A stretch of 64,000 bases of DNA from Halomonas sp. UBA3074 (GTDB taxonomy: Bacteria; Pseudomonadota; Gammaproteobacteria; Pseudomonadales; Halomonadaceae). This document shows positions 33,824 to 43,136 of the stretch, piece by piece. Location: contig NZ_DFBS01000046.1 of the NCBI RefSeq assembly GCF_002366715.1, positions 1-64,000 on the forward strand, given 5' to 3'. The notes beneath the pieces are model-generated. The model ran no database searches. It worked only from the letters and a program-made list of their open reading frames with translations, and had not been told where the DNA came from. Position 1 is the first letter of the stretch. The number at the start of each line of letters is the position of its first letter. A program made the position numbers and the translations under genes.

Positions 33824-33973
33824 AGTCGTAAGGTCGCCTCGCTTGCCGCGGAATTGACATGTTTTACCGTTAAATCAGCATACACCTGAGGTGGCCGCAC
33901 TCTACATTCGCTTATTAGCTTGGGCGTAACGCCCTGTTACCCATTCGTTCTGTATAGACTTTCGGGGGCTTCA

Positions 33974-36900
33974 ATGCTCAATGCCAAGAAAATGCGTGAC
34001 CCTGCCATCTGGCAAACTGATCTCGACACTCTCATGGCTCGCGTTAGCGACCACTATCTAGTGGATGAAAGCGCCTATGTTAGCGAGCTGATCAAGGTGC
34101 TTGATGCTGACCGCGACGACTTTGCCCGCATTGAAGCCAATACGGCCGCTCTGGTTCAAGATGTCCGTAAAATGGACACGGCGGTCGATACCATCGATGA
34201 ACTGCTTCAGCAATACAGCCTGGATACCCACGAAGGCTTAATGCTGATGTGTCTCGCGGAAGCGATGCTGCGCATCCCTGATAAAGCCACCGCAGATGCG
34301 CTCATCGAAGATAAGCTGGGCCCCGCCGACTGGCAGTCCCACGTGGGTAAGAGCGACTCGTGGATGGTTAACGCCTCGACCTGGGGGCTGTTAATGACCG
34401 GGCGCGTGCTCAAGCTGGATCACCCCAAAGAGGGCCAGCCAGCCAACTTTATCAACCGCATGGTCAATCGCATGGGCGAGCCGGTAATCCGTCGCGCCAT
34501 GTACGAAGCGATGAAGATCATGGGCAAGCAGTTCGTGCTGGGGCGCGATATCAACGAGGCGCTAAAACGCTCGAAGCCGCTGTTTAATAAAGGCTATACC
34601 TACTCTTACGACATGCTGGGTGAAGCCGCCCGTACCCGCAACGATGCCCAGCGCTATTTTGATGACTATGCCCGGGCCATCGAACAAGTGGGTAAAACCT
34701 GCAAAACCTTGAGCGACAAGACACCCGCGCCATCCATATCGATTAAGCTTTCAGCGCTCCACCCCCGCTATGAGTTTGGCCGCCGCGAGCAGGTACTCAC
34801 CGAGCTGGTCGATACCGTTATCAAGTTGGTCAGCAAAGCACGTGCATTGGACGTAGCAGTCACCATCGATGCTGAAGAAGTGGATCGCCTGGAAATTTCA
34901 CTGGAAGTGTTCCGTGCGGTTTATGAAAGTGACGCTGCCAAAGGCTGGGGGCACTTCGGCTTGGTGGTGCAGGCTTACTCCAAACGCGCCTTACCGGTGC
35001 TGCATTACATCAACCGCTTGGCCGACCAACAGGGCGATGAAATTCCTTTACGCTTGGTCAAGGGCGCTTACTGGGATACCGAAATCAAAGAGTCTCAGCA
35101 GCTTGGTGTCGACGGCTATCCGGTATTTACCCGTAAAGCGGGCACCGATGTGGCCTACCTTGCCTGCGCGCAGTTCCTGCTTTCCAACGATACCCAAGGG
35201 CGTATTTTCCCCCAGTTCGCCACGCACAACGCACACACCGTGACGACGATCCTGGAGTTCGCTAACCACGATAGCCGTCCGTTTGAATTTCAACGCCTGC
35301 ACGGCATGGGCGAAGCGCTCTACGACGCAGCGCTTGAGCGAGCCCCTAAAGGCACCTACTGCCGTATTTATGCCCCGGTCGGAGCACACAAAGACCTACT
35401 GCCCTACCTGGTTCGTCGCCTGCTTGAAAACGGTGCCAACTCGTCATTTGTCCACCAGTTGGTCGACCCAGACGTACCCGTTGAGTGGCTTTGCCAGCAC
35501 CCGATAGAAACGCTAAAACAGCAGAAAACGCTGGCCAACATGAACATTCCGCTGCCCAAAGACATTTATGGGCCTAAGCGACGCAATTCGCGGGGCGTCA
35601 ATCTCAACATTCGCAGCCACTACTATCCGCAGATGGAGAAGATGGCCGAATTTATGGATCAGCAGTACCCAGTCAAACCGCTGCTCGCTTTTGAGGTGGC
35701 TGATGATTCGGCCCACACGCATAGCGTTACCAGCCCTTATGACCGCCGCCAGACGGTGGGCAGCGTGCAGTGGACGAGCAAGGACCAAGCCACGCAGGCG
35801 CTAGATGCCGCCTGGGCAGCGTTCCCCCGCTGGGATGCCACGCCTGTGGCTGAACGGGCTGCCATCGTGCGCCGCTTGGGCGATCTGATGGAAACGCACA
35901 TGCCAGAACTGATGGCGCTGTGTTCCCGAGAAGGGGGCAAGCTGCTTACCGATGGCGTCGATGAAATCAAAGAAGCCGTGGATTTCTGCCGTTTCTATGC
36001 CATGCGTGCGGAAGAAGACTTTGGCCAAGTAATGGAGCTTCCAGGGCCCACTGGTGAATCCAATCGCTTGTTCATGGGGGGCAAAGGTGTGTTCGCTGCC
36101 ATCAGCCCCTGGAACTTCCCGGTCGCCATCTTCTGCGGCCAGATCGTCGCGGCGGCAGTGGCAGGCAATACCGTGTTGGCCAAACCTGCGGAACAGACGT
36201 CTATCGTCGCGTACCGCGTTATCGAGTTGCTCCACGAAGCGGGCATGCCGCGCGATGTGGTTCAGCTACTGCCGGGCGATGGCCCCACCGTGGGTAGCGT
36301 ACTCACCTCTGATCCCCGCATTACCGGCGTGGTCTTTACCGGTGGTACCGATACTGCCCACATTATCAACCGCGCCCTGGCCGCACGGGAAAATGCGCCG
36401 CTGCCCACGTTGATTGCCGAGACAGGCGGCATGAACGCAATGATCGTGGATTCTACTGCCCTGCCAGAGCAGGTCGTGGTGGATGTCATTCAATCAGCGT
36501 TCCAGAGCGCCGGGCAACGCTGCTCGGCGCTGCGCGTGCTGTATTTGCAAGATGATGTCGCCGACCGGGTCATTGAGATCCTTAAAGGCGCCATGGATGA
36601 GCTACGCATTGGTGACCCGCGCGACCTGGGCACCGATGTGGGGCCGGTGATCGATGAAGATGCCCGCAAAGGCCTAATGGCGCATATCGAAAAACTCAAG
36701 GCAGAAGACCGTCTCGTCGCCGAAACGCCCATGGCGGCTGAGCATACTCAGGAAGGCACCTTTGTGGCGCCGGTTGCCTTCGTTATTGACAGCATTGATG
36801 CGCTCACCCGCGAGCAGTTCGGGCCGATTTTGCATATCGTCCGTTACAAAGCTAACCAGCTTGATAAGGTCATTAACGACATCAACGGCCGCAACTACGG

Positions 36901-37165
36901 TCTGACGTTTGGGGTGCATAGCCGTAACGAATCGTTTGCCGCTGAAATAGCGCAGAAAATGCGCGTGGGCAATGTATACATCAACCGTAATATCATCGGG
37001 GCTGTCGTGGGCGTGCAGCCGTTTGGTGGTCAAGGCCTTTCAGGCACGGGCCCTAAAGCCGGTGGACCGCACTATCTGCAACGTTTTGTGACTGAGAAAA
37101 CGATTACCAATAACACCGCTGCTTTAGGCGGGAACGCGTCTCTGTTGGCGCTAGGCGATGAGTGA
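33974..37165 (+). CDS. putA: Bifunctional proline dehydrogenase / P5C dehydrogenase
   Basis: Oxidises proline to glutamate in two steps at the membrane. I take the ATG at 33974 ('MLNAKKMRDP') as start, giving 1,063 residues; 18 more codons are open upstream. The FAD-dependent barrel covers about 90-480 ('RLVKGAYWD', 'FATHNAHT'). The aldehyde dehydrogenase covers about 540-1050 with catalytic Cys850 in 'GQRCSALR' and 'AETGG'. The N-terminal ribbon-helix-helix domain of E. coli PutA is absent, which makes this the shorter type A form. putP follows after a 300-bp structured gap. Confidence 0.96.
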   Translation: MLNAKKMRDPAIWQTDLDTLMARVSDHYLVDESAYVSELIKVLDADRDDFARIEANTAALVQDVRKMDTAVDTIDELLQQYSLDTHEGLMLMCLAEAMLRIPDKATADALIEDKLGPADWQSHVGKSDSWMVNASTWGLLMTGRVLKLDHPKEGQPANFINRMVNRMGEPVIRRAMYEAMKIMGKQFVLGRDINEALKRSKPLFNKGYTYSYDMLGEAARTRNDAQRYFDDYARAIEQVGKTCKTLSDKTPAPSISIKLSALHPRYEFGRREQVLTELVDTVIKLVSKARALDVAVTIDAEEVDRLEISLEVFRAVYESDAAKGWGHFGLVVQAYSKRALPVLHYINRLADQQGDEIPLRLVKGAYWDTEIKESQQLGVDGYPVFTRKAGTDVAYLACAQFLLSNDTQGRIFPQFATHNAHTVTTILEFANHDSRPFEFQRLHGMGEALYDAALERAPKGTYCRIYAPVGAHKDLLPYLVRRLLENGANSSFVHQLVDPDVPVEWLCQHPIETLKQQKTLANMNIPLPKDIYGPKRRNSRGVNLNIRSHYYPQMEKMAEFMDQQYPVKPLLAFEVADDSAHTHSVTSPYDRRQTVGSVQWTSKDQATQALDAAWAAFPRWDATPVAERAAIVRRLGDLMETHMPELMALCSREGGKLLTDGVDEIKEAVDFCRFYAMRAEEDFGQVMELPGPTGESNRLFMGGKGVFAAISPWNFPVAIFCGQIVAAAVAGNTVLAKPAEQTSIVAYRVIELLHEAGMPRDVVQLLPGDGPTVGSVLTSDPRITGVVFTGGTDTAHIINRALAARENAPLPTLIAETGGMNAMIVDSTALPEQVVVDVIQSAFQSAGQRCSALRVLYLQDDVADRVIEILKGAMDELRIGDPRDLGTDVGPVIDEDARKGLMAHIEKLKAEDRLVAETPMAAEHTQEGTFVAPVAFVIDSIDALTREQFGPILHIVRYKANQLDKVINDINGRNYGLTFGVHSRNESFAAEIAQKMRVGNVYINRNIIGAVVGVQPFGGQGLSGTGPKAGGPHYLQRFVTEKTITNNTAALGGNASLLALGDE

Positions 37166-37213
37166 TCGACTCATCAACACTATTAACCTGAACTCCTGAA
37201 AAGGAACCGTCTC

Positions 37214-37357
37214 ATGGTTGAAAATAATAGAGCGATTGCCTTCACAAACGCGGCCTCTCCAGGCCGTGTGCTAGGCATAGGGAACATTGCAAAACGTACG
37301 ACCGACAACCTCTCTGACTACCTTCCTTTCGGGCGCTCGTTTGAGCCAATAACCTGA
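37214..37357 (+). CDS. 47-residue small ORF between putA and putP
   Basis: ATG at 37214 follows AAAAGGA at 37198-37204; the frame ends with TGA at 37355-37357. The product starts MVENNRAIAFTNAASPGRVL and has no membrane helix. It matches nothing I know. It might be a leader peptide for the hairpins that follow, a small protein, or chance. Confidence 0.35.
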   Translation: MVENNRAIAFTNAASPGRVLGIGNIAKRTTDNLSDYLPFGRSFEPIT

Positions 37358-37385
37358 ATATGTAAAGGAGTTAACAACTATAAGA

Positions 37386-37444
37386 CTGCGCCTTTACCAA
37401 TATCTTATTGGTAAGCGCAGACACCTGACGGAGCTAACTCCGTC
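37386..37444 (+). promoter_or_regulatory. Two adjacent hairpins in the putP leader
   Basis: Hairpin 1 (37386-37420): CTGCGC then TTACCAATA pair with TATTGGTAA then GCGCAG around a 3-base loop, with a 2-base bulge. Hairpin 2 (37427-37444): GACGGAG / CTCCGTC with a CTAA loop. Neither has a T-run. They lie 22-80 bp before the putP start, so RNA processing or protection, or control of putP translation, are more likely than termination. Confidence 0.55.
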
Positions 37445-37465
37445 CTGATGAACTGGAGATATTTC

Positions 37466-38956
37466 ATGGATATTGGCGTTTGGATCAGCCTTTTTGCCTA
37501 CTTTGCACTCATGATCGCCATCGGCGTTTATGCAATGCGCAAATCGACGTCTACCTCTGAAGATTACATGCTCGGCGGCCGTACCCTAAGCCCGAAAGTC
37601 GCGGCTTTATCGGCCGGTGCTTCGGACATGAGTGGCTGGCTGCTCCTTGGCTTGCCTGGAGCACTCTTTGCCTCTGGCCTGGGCTCAGCCTGGATTGGGA
37701 TCGGCCTGTTTGTAGGGGCTTTCTTTAACTGGGTACTGGTTGCACCGCGCCTTCGTGAACAAACGGTTCACTACGGTAATGCGATTACCATTCCCGCCTT
37801 CCTGGCCAACCGCTTTCCTACTCGGGCCATGTCGCTTAGAACGGTGTCCGCCATCGTCATCGTTATCTTCTTTGCGGTCTATACCGCGTCAGGCTTGGTC
37901 GCTGGCGGCAAACTGTTCGAGAGCGCCTTTGCGGGTATCTTCAACTTTGGTGGGCTAAGCGACTACGCCGTGGGGATTGTCATCACCCTAGGTGTCGTGC
38001 TTGCTTACACCGTGGTGGGCGGCTTCCTGGCAGTGAGCATGACCGACTTCGTGCAGGGCTGCATTATGATGCTGGCATTGGTGATCATGCCCGCGGTAGT
38101 ACTGTTTGGTGAAGGCGGCGGTGGCTTCAGCCAAGCATCGCAAACTCTCAACGAAGTCGACCCCACGCTATTGTCCTGGACGGATGGGTTGACCTTTATT
38201 GGCTGGCTGTCGGCCGTTACTTGGGGCCTGGGTTACTTCGGGCAGCCCCATATCATCGTCCGCTTCATGGCGATCAGAACACTCAAAGATGTGCCTATTG
38301 CACGTAACATCGGCATGGGCTGGATGGCCATCTCGCTGATCGGTGCCGTCTCTTTAGGTATATTCGGGCGGGCCTATGCGGTACGCAATGGCATGAACGT
38401 GGAAGACCCGGAAACAATCTTCATCATCCTTGCCGATCTGCTGTTCCATCCGCTGGTAACGGGTTTCCTCTATGCGGCCCTGCTAGCCGCTGTGATGAGC
38501 ACCATTTCTAGCCAACTGCTCGTGGCGTCTTCCTCTTTGACAGAGGATTTCTACCGCCTGTTCTTCCGTAAGGAAGCCACCGACAAAGAGTGTGTGGGTG
38601 TGGGCCGTATCAGTGTCATCCTGGTAGGTCTGGTGGCCGCCGTTATCGCGTCAGACCCTGATTCACAGGTTCTGGGGCTAGTGAGTAATGCCTGGGCAGG
38701 CTTTGGTGCTGCGTTCGGCCCGTTGATTATCTTGTCGCTGATGTGGTCACGCACTAACGGTGCGGGGGCGATTGCTGGCATGGTCGTCGGTGCCGCGACA
38801 GTCATGATCTGGATTGCATTGGGCTGGAACGGCGAATTCATGGGGGGTCCTGGCGTATATGAGATCATTCCTGGCTTCATCGCTTCCTTCATTGCCATCC
38901 TGGCAGTCAGCAGCATGACTGCCGATGCTGGTGAATATCAGCATATCCAACGCTAA
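37466..38956 (+). CDS. putP: Sodium/proline symporter
   Basis: A 496-residue sodium:solute symporter that imports proline with Na+. The ATG at 37466 has GGAG upstream; an ATG six codons earlier is also open. About 13 helices are predicted. 'ALSAGASDMSGWLLLGLPGALFASGL' is the diagnostic PutP segment with the Na+ site region, and 'AAVMSTISSQLLVASSSLTEDFYR' is the second. With putA it makes a complete proline uptake and breakdown unit; in halophiles it may also help use proline as a compatible solute. Confidence 0.94.
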   Translation: MDIGVWISLFAYFALMIAIGVYAMRKSTSTSEDYMLGGRTLSPKVAALSAGASDMSGWLLLGLPGALFASGLGSAWIGIGLFVGAFFNWVLVAPRLREQTVHYGNAITIPAFLANRFPTRAMSLRTVSAIVIVIFFAVYTASGLVAGGKLFESAFAGIFNFGGLSDYAVGIVITLGVVLAYTVVGGFLAVSMTDFVQGCIMMLALVIMPAVVLFGEGGGGFSQASQTLNEVDPTLLSWTDGLTFIGWLSAVTWGLGYFGQPHIIVRFMAIRTLKDVPIARNIGMGWMAISLIGAVSLGIFGRAYAVRNGMNVEDPETIFIILADLLFHPLVTGFLYAALLAAVMSTISSQLLVASSSLTEDFYRLFFRKEATDKECVGVGRISVILVGLVAAVIASDPDSQVLGLVSNAWAGFGAAFGPLIILSLMWSRTNGAGAIAGMVVGAATVMIWIALGWNGEFMGGPGVYEIIPGFIASFIAILAVSSMTADAGEYQHIQR

Positions 38957-38994
38957 TAGAGCGCCAGTAAGGCACTCAACGTAGCTCGTTGATG

Positions 38995-39044
38995 AGGCCT
39001 TCCCGTGTTGGAAACCGTTCAGGTATCCAGGCAGGGGAAGGCCT
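38995..39044 (+). terminator. Inverted repeat downstream of putP
   Basis: AGGCCTTCCC (38995-39004) pairs with GGGAAGGCCT (39035-39044) across a 30-base loop. A TTTTTT run comes 25 bases further on at 39071. Termination strength is uncertain. Confidence 0.4.
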
Positions 39045-39213
39045 TGCACGTTCCCCCTTCGATCAGCTTGTTTTTTCAAGCGTATTCATTGTCAGGTCAG
39101 CGTCCTTTGCCCTGGGTCAATAACGTTACTTTCCTGCATCGATAAACTGGCTACATGGCTTTCGAGCAATTCGACCATTCACCGCCATTCCGTTATCGGC
39201 CAGGAGCAACGCC

Positions 39214-39840
39214 ATGCGCTATTTATCTTTACCTACCTTAATCGCCACCAGTATGGCGGCTGCCACGTTGGCGCTTAGCAGCCACGCCGTTGCCTACGGT
39301 GCTGGGGATTTATTCACCCGCGTGGGCATTGCCAAGGTAGCCCCCACGAGCGACAACGGCTCGCTAGCCGACGGCGCTCTCGTAATCGATGTTCAGGATA
39401 AAACCGATGTTGCGTTTACCCTTGGCTACCGCTTTCACGATCAGGTGGGCGTAGAGCTATTGGCGGCACTTCCGTTCGAGCACGACATCCATTTAAACGA
39501 TGACAATATCGCCTCAACCAAGCATCTACCGCCGACGCTTACCGTTCAGTACTACCCATTAGGGGGCTCGCAATCCCGCGTTCAACCCTATGTAGGCGCC
39601 GGGATTAACTACACGCATTTCTCTGACGAAACGCTGGCGATTGGTGAACTGGATCTGGAAGATTCGTGGGGAGCCGCCGGCCAAATAGGTATCGATTTGG
39701 TAGTAGATGATCACTGGGCGTTAAACGCAGCGGCTTGGTATCTCGATATCGATACCGATGCGAGCGTTAACGGCGCGGCGTCAGGAAACGTTGAGATCGA
39801 CCCGCTGGTGGTCATGGCGGGCCTGAGCTATCGATTCTAA
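39214..39840 (+). CDS. OmpW-family outer membrane protein
   Basis: A 208-residue outer-membrane beta-barrel. CAGGAG precedes the ATG. A signal peptide covers about 1-28 ('TLALSSHAVA'). The mature part has the OmpW pattern 'GDLFTRVGIAKVAP' and 'YYPLGGSQSRVQPYVGAGINYTHF' and ends in 'LSYRF', a C-terminal aromatic for barrel assembly. OmpW forms a narrow hydrophobic channel and is often salt or stress regulated. The stop codon lies inside a 14-bp repeat present three times. Confidence 0.92.
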   Translation: MRYLSLPTLIATSMAAATLALSSHAVAYGAGDLFTRVGIAKVAPTSDNGSLADGALVIDVQDKTDVAFTLGYRFHDQVGVELLAALPFEHDIHLNDDNIASTKHLPPTLTVQYYPLGGSQSRVQPYVGAGINYTHFSDETLAIGELDLEDSWGAAGQIGIDLVVDDHWALNAAAWYLDIDTDASVNGAASGNVEIDPLVVMAGLSYRF

Positions 39841-39867
39841 GCTATCGGTTCTAAGCTATCGCTTCTA
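39826..39867 (+). repeat. 14-bp tandem repeat, three copies, across the ompW stop codon
   Basis: AGCTATCGATTCTA (39826-39839), AGCTATCGGTTCTA (39840-39853) and AGCTATCGCTTCTA (39854-39867). The first copy encodes the final SYRF residues, the others lie behind the stop. Confidence 0.85.
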
Positions 39868-39939
39868 CACCCTGCTCATCGCCGTACGCTGTCATTATCT
39901 ACAAAGCCTGCCCCCTGGCGGGCTTTTGATCCAGTGAGC

Positions 39940-40287
39940 CTAGCTTTCAGTGACGATCTGATCGACCTTTTCGACGGCGCGCACGATGAGAAGCTGATGA
40001 TGAGCAGGTGTTTTCTCTTGCTGCAAATAGGCTGCCACGGCCGGCGCCACCTCGCACTTTGCAGGCATGGCAGCGCGGGCATCAATCAAAGCGTTCAGGC
40101 GGGCAATAAACACAAAACGTACCCACTGGGGGAGCGACATCGTATCGATGCAAAACGGCTGCTGGCTGGCAAATGCATCAGCGTCAGGTGTCGGCATACG
40201 CCATAGATCGGCGGCTTTCATCGCCGCTTCGAGTTCTAAGAGGGCTGTCTGTAGCGGTTGAAAAGTAGTCATAACGTCGTTTGTCAT
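39940..40287 (-). CDS. YqcC-family (DUF446) protein
   Basis: A 115-residue protein matching YqcC over most of its length: 'LLELEAAMKAADLWRMPTPDADAFASQQPFCIDTMSLPQWVRFVFIARL'. Function unknown; yqcC often sits beside tRNA pseudouridine synthase truC, absent here. Two starts are possible (40287 or 40272); neither has a good ribosome site. Confidence 0.85.
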   Translation of the reverse strand: MTNDVMTTFQPLQTALLELEAAMKAADLWRMPTPDADAFASQQPFCIDTMSLPQWVRFVFIARLNALIDARAAMPAKCEVAPAVAAYLQQEKTPAHHQLLIVRAVEKVDQIVTES

Positions 40288-40583
40288 TGCCTCAAGATAG
40301 AAAAAGATGTCTTGTGGCTATTATCCCTACTCCATGCGCTGGTTGCCAATCCATCTCCTTTGCGAAAAGTTATCCATAGACTCACAGAAAACCTGCACGA
40401 GCCTGTGGATAAACTATGGAAAGGTATCGCAGCGCTTGATCTCATGGGGCTTTCGAGCAGTTGTTTAATTTTTAACCGCACTGTCATGAAGGGCGCGCCA
40501 TTCGGTCGCTATTTATCGGCCGAGGCGGCTGACAGTGACCCGCCATCAAGGTAGAGTGCAGGCTTGCAACGCGGAAGGATGAC
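40288..40583. other. Intergenic region with clustered DnaA-box-like sequences
   Basis: A 296-bp gap between YqcC and DUF3549. It holds TTATCCCTA (40321-40329), TTATCCATA (40370-40378) and a perfect DnaA box TGTGGATAA on the opposite strand (40404-40412). No gene is seen. Confidence 0.5.
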
Positions 40584-41621
40584 ATGCAACCGATTCAAAC
40601 CCTTGATGAGTTTTTTACCCGCAGCGGCGCAGAGGTTTCCCTTTATCACATGGGACGCCATGTAGTCGCCTGCCCACGGGAGTCTTTAGCTACTTTTGAG
40701 CGTGGCGAAACGGCTTGGCCAGAGCCATGGCAGGGCCAGGCACGGTTAGCCATTCTGTTCCGGTTGGGCGATATGCCCGAACCTGCCATTTGGTTTTTAG
40801 CCCTACCGCTAGATGAGCAGGGAATGCTCGCCCCTACGCAGCGCGACGCCTTCATCAATCGCCTGCTCGAAACCTTAGGGCGTGCAGTTTCTCAAGTGGG
40901 GCGTGAAGACACAGCGGACGTCAATCATTTAATGAAGGATAATCCGCTCGCCTTCACGCCTAGCGTTACCTTTCAGGCCGTACTTAATGCACGTGCAACA
41001 TATGCCGCTGGCCTTCCTGCTAGCCAACATTTTGAACCCGTTGATGCATACCTAAGCGGCCAGCAAACAATTGATTGGCAAGCCTTAGGCTTACAGGGCA
41101 TTGCCGATTACGTTATCCGCATGGAAAAAGCCGAGGCCGATTTACTGGCGCGGCGGCTTCCAACCTTGCCGGCCACCGTGATTCGTTCTGTGTGCTACTG
41201 TTTAGAGCACCAACCCTTACCCGCGGTGTTGGCCGCCGCGTTGCGCCATTGTGGTGAAGCCGCTGCCCAAGCGGGCGATGTGGAAACGCTGTGCGCCTGC
41301 CTACGTGCTGTTGGTAACACCGATGCGTGTGAAGTGGGTAAGTGGTATACGGCATTACTGCATGACACGGCAGCCAGTGGGCCCGATGTACTCGCGGCCA
41401 TTGCGGGTCGCGGCTGGCCTTACCTTGAAGATGCTGAGCGCTTGCCGCTTTTTTTGCAGCGTTTGGCAGAGGACGAGCGCACGGATTTTGCCGCGGTCGT
41501 GCGGGATCTGGCGCTCATCCCACGGCTTCGCTTACCGATTATGCTGGCACTGCGCGATGCGCCTGAAGGCTCTTCCATTCAACGCCGTTTGAGCATGATG
41601 ATGTCACAGAAAAAGGCATGA
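40584..41621 (+). CDS. DUF3549 protein
   Basis: A 345-residue soluble protein with GGAAGGA upstream. 'IQTLDEFFTRSGAEVSLYHMGRHV' at the start and a helical-repeat-like second half with many Leu/Ala match DUF3549, a family of Pseudomonas and Halomonas relatives without assigned function. It heads a same-direction series with the RimB-like and RimK genes. Confidence 0.8.
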   Translation: MQPIQTLDEFFTRSGAEVSLYHMGRHVVACPRESLATFERGETAWPEPWQGQARLAILFRLGDMPEPAIWFLALPLDEQGMLAPTQRDAFINRLLETLGRAVSQVGREDTADVNHLMKDNPLAFTPSVTFQAVLNARATYAAGLPASQHFEPVDAYLSGQQTIDWQALGLQGIADYVIRMEKAEADLLARRLPTLPATVIRSVCYCLEHQPLPAVLAAALRHCGEAAAQAGDVETLCACLRAVGNTDACEVGKWYTALLHDTAASGPDVLAAIAGRGWPYLEDAERLPLFLQRLAEDERTDFAAVVRDLALIPRLRLPIMLALRDAPEGSSIQRRLSMMMSQKKA

Positions 41622-41657
41622 TGAGATGTTGTCACTTTTAATTGCAAGGAGTGAGCC

Positions 41658-42098
41658 GTGAAGGAATTACCCTATCAGGCCAAAGCGGTCATTGGTCGCC
41701 GTGAAATGGTGACATTACCTGAGCTAGGGCTTCACCTGTGCTGTAAAGCAGATACGGGTGCGCGTACTTCTGCGCTGCATGCAGAAGAAATAGAGACACA
41801 TGAAGATGAACATGGTCAACTATGGGTAAGCTTTATCACCCACAGCGGCGGCCCTACCACACCCGCCCATCGCTACAGTTTGCACTTGCATGATCGACGC
41901 CGGGTTACCAGTTCAAACGGTCACAGCGAGTGGCGCTATGTCATACGCACCCCTATGCAAATGGGCGATTTGAATTTTCCTGTTGAACTGACCCTGACTG
42001 ATCGCAGCAATATGCGTCACCCCATGCTGTTAGGACGCCGCGCCATGCGCCGCTTACTGATCGCCCCCGGTGCAGCATTTTTGCACGGTGAGCCTTAA
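41658..42098 (+). CDS. RimB-like ATP-dependent zinc protease (RimK-linked)
   Basis: A 146-residue protein starting at GTG 41658 with AAGGAG upstream. 'LCCKADTGARTSALHAEEIE' carries the 'DTGA' aspartic-protease-like motif of the DUF785/RimB family, and 'RHPMLLGRRAMRRLLI' is typical of its end. RimB is known to cut the poly-glutamate tails that RimK adds to ribosomal protein S6. It ends 42 bp before rimK, so the ligase and protease are paired. Confidence 0.87.
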   Translation: MKELPYQAKAVIGRREMVTLPELGLHLCCKADTGARTSALHAEEIETHEDEHGQLWVSFITHSGGPTTPAHRYSLHLHDRRRVTSSNGHSEWRYVIRTPMQMGDLNFPVELTLTDRSNMRHPMLLGRRAMRRLLIAPGAAFLHGEP

Positions 42099-42140
42099 CC
42101 TCATTATTCGTCGCCATTATTTAGACTCGGAGTCCTCTCA

Positions 42141-43049
42141 ATGCATATCGCTCTGCTATCGCGCAACCGTAATTTGTACTCTACTCGCCGCCTGGTTGAA
42201 GCCGCAGAGCAGCGGGGACATACCGCGCGTGTGGTGGACACGCTGCGCTGCTATATGAGCATTACCTCCCACCACCCTTCTATTCACTATAAAGGGCAAG
42301 AAATTGAGCACTTTGATGCGGTTATTCCCCGTATCGGTGCGTCGGTTACCTTTTACGGGTGTGCGTTGCTACGTCAGTTCGAGATGATGGGTACTTACGT
42401 TATCAACGATAACGTGTCCATTACTCGCTCACGGGATAAACTGCGCTCGCTCCAGCTCTTATCGCGCAAAGGGCTGGGGTTGCCGATTACCGGTTTTGCC
42501 CACTCGCCGGACGATATTCCCGACTTGATCACCATGGTCAAAGGCGCCCCACTGGTGATCAAGCTGCTTGAAGGCACGCAGGGGATCGGCGTGGTACTGG
42601 CGGAAACGAATCAGGCGGCGGAATCAGTGATTCAGGCCTTCATGGGTATGAAAGCCAACATCATGGTGCAAGAGTACATTAAGGAAGCACGCGGGGCTGA
42701 CATACGCTGCCTGGTGATTGGCGATAAAGTCGTTGCTTCAATGAAGCGGCAAGCAGCGGATGGTGAATTTCGCTCGAACCTCCACCGCGGCGGCACCGCC
42801 AGTGTGATTCGAATTACCCCTGAAGAGCGCTCAACGGCCATTCGCGCTGCCAAGGCGATGGGGCTTCGTGTCGCAGGGGTCGATTTGCTGCGCTCGAATC
42901 ACGGCCCGGTGATAATGGAGGTTAACTCATCGCCTGGGTTGCAGGGCATTGAGAACGCCACCGGTAAGGACATTGCCGGCATGATCATTGAACACATTGA
43001 AAAAAATGCCGCTCCAGCCCGTAAAGCGCCGCCCAAGCCTAAAGGCTAA
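42141..43049 (+). CDS. rimK: Ribosomal protein S6 glutamate ligase
   Basis: ATP-grasp ligase that adds glutamate residues to the C-terminus of S6. The 302-residue length is normal. 'MHIALLSRNRNLYSTRRLVEAAEQRGH' and 'VIKLLEGTQGIGVVLAET' and 'GVDLLRSNHGPVIMEVNSSPGLQGIE' are typical. The upstream RimB-like gene supports the S6 modification role. Behind it a small helical protein gene follows after 87 bp. Confidence 0.93.
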   Translation: MHIALLSRNRNLYSTRRLVEAAEQRGHTARVVDTLRCYMSITSHHPSIHYKGQEIEHFDAVIPRIGASVTFYGCALLRQFEMMGTYVINDNVSITRSRDKLRSLQLLSRKGLGLPITGFAHSPDDIPDLITMVKGAPLVIKLLEGTQGIGVVLAETNQAAESVIQAFMGMKANIMVQEYIKEARGADIRCLVIGDKVVASMKRQAADGEFRSNLHRGGTASVIRITPEERSTAIRAAKAMGLRVAGVDLLRSNHGPVIMEVNSSPGLQGIENATGKDIAGMIIEHIEKNAAPARKAPPKPKG

Positions 43050-43136
43050 GGCAAAATATTAAAATAATCCGATTCGGGGGTGGCAAATCGACGCTGTCCC
43101 CCCCACAATCTGCGTCACCGAAGGAGGTAGACGCTC

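Noticed and set aside
33920..33973. Upstream start of putA
   Set aside because: The extra 18 residues are not PutA-like; the ATG at 33974 begins the conserved region.
39069..39080. CTTG-TTTTTT-CAAG sequence as a terminator
   Set aside because: The 4-bp stem is too short; it is only a possible T-run for the larger inverted repeat upstream.
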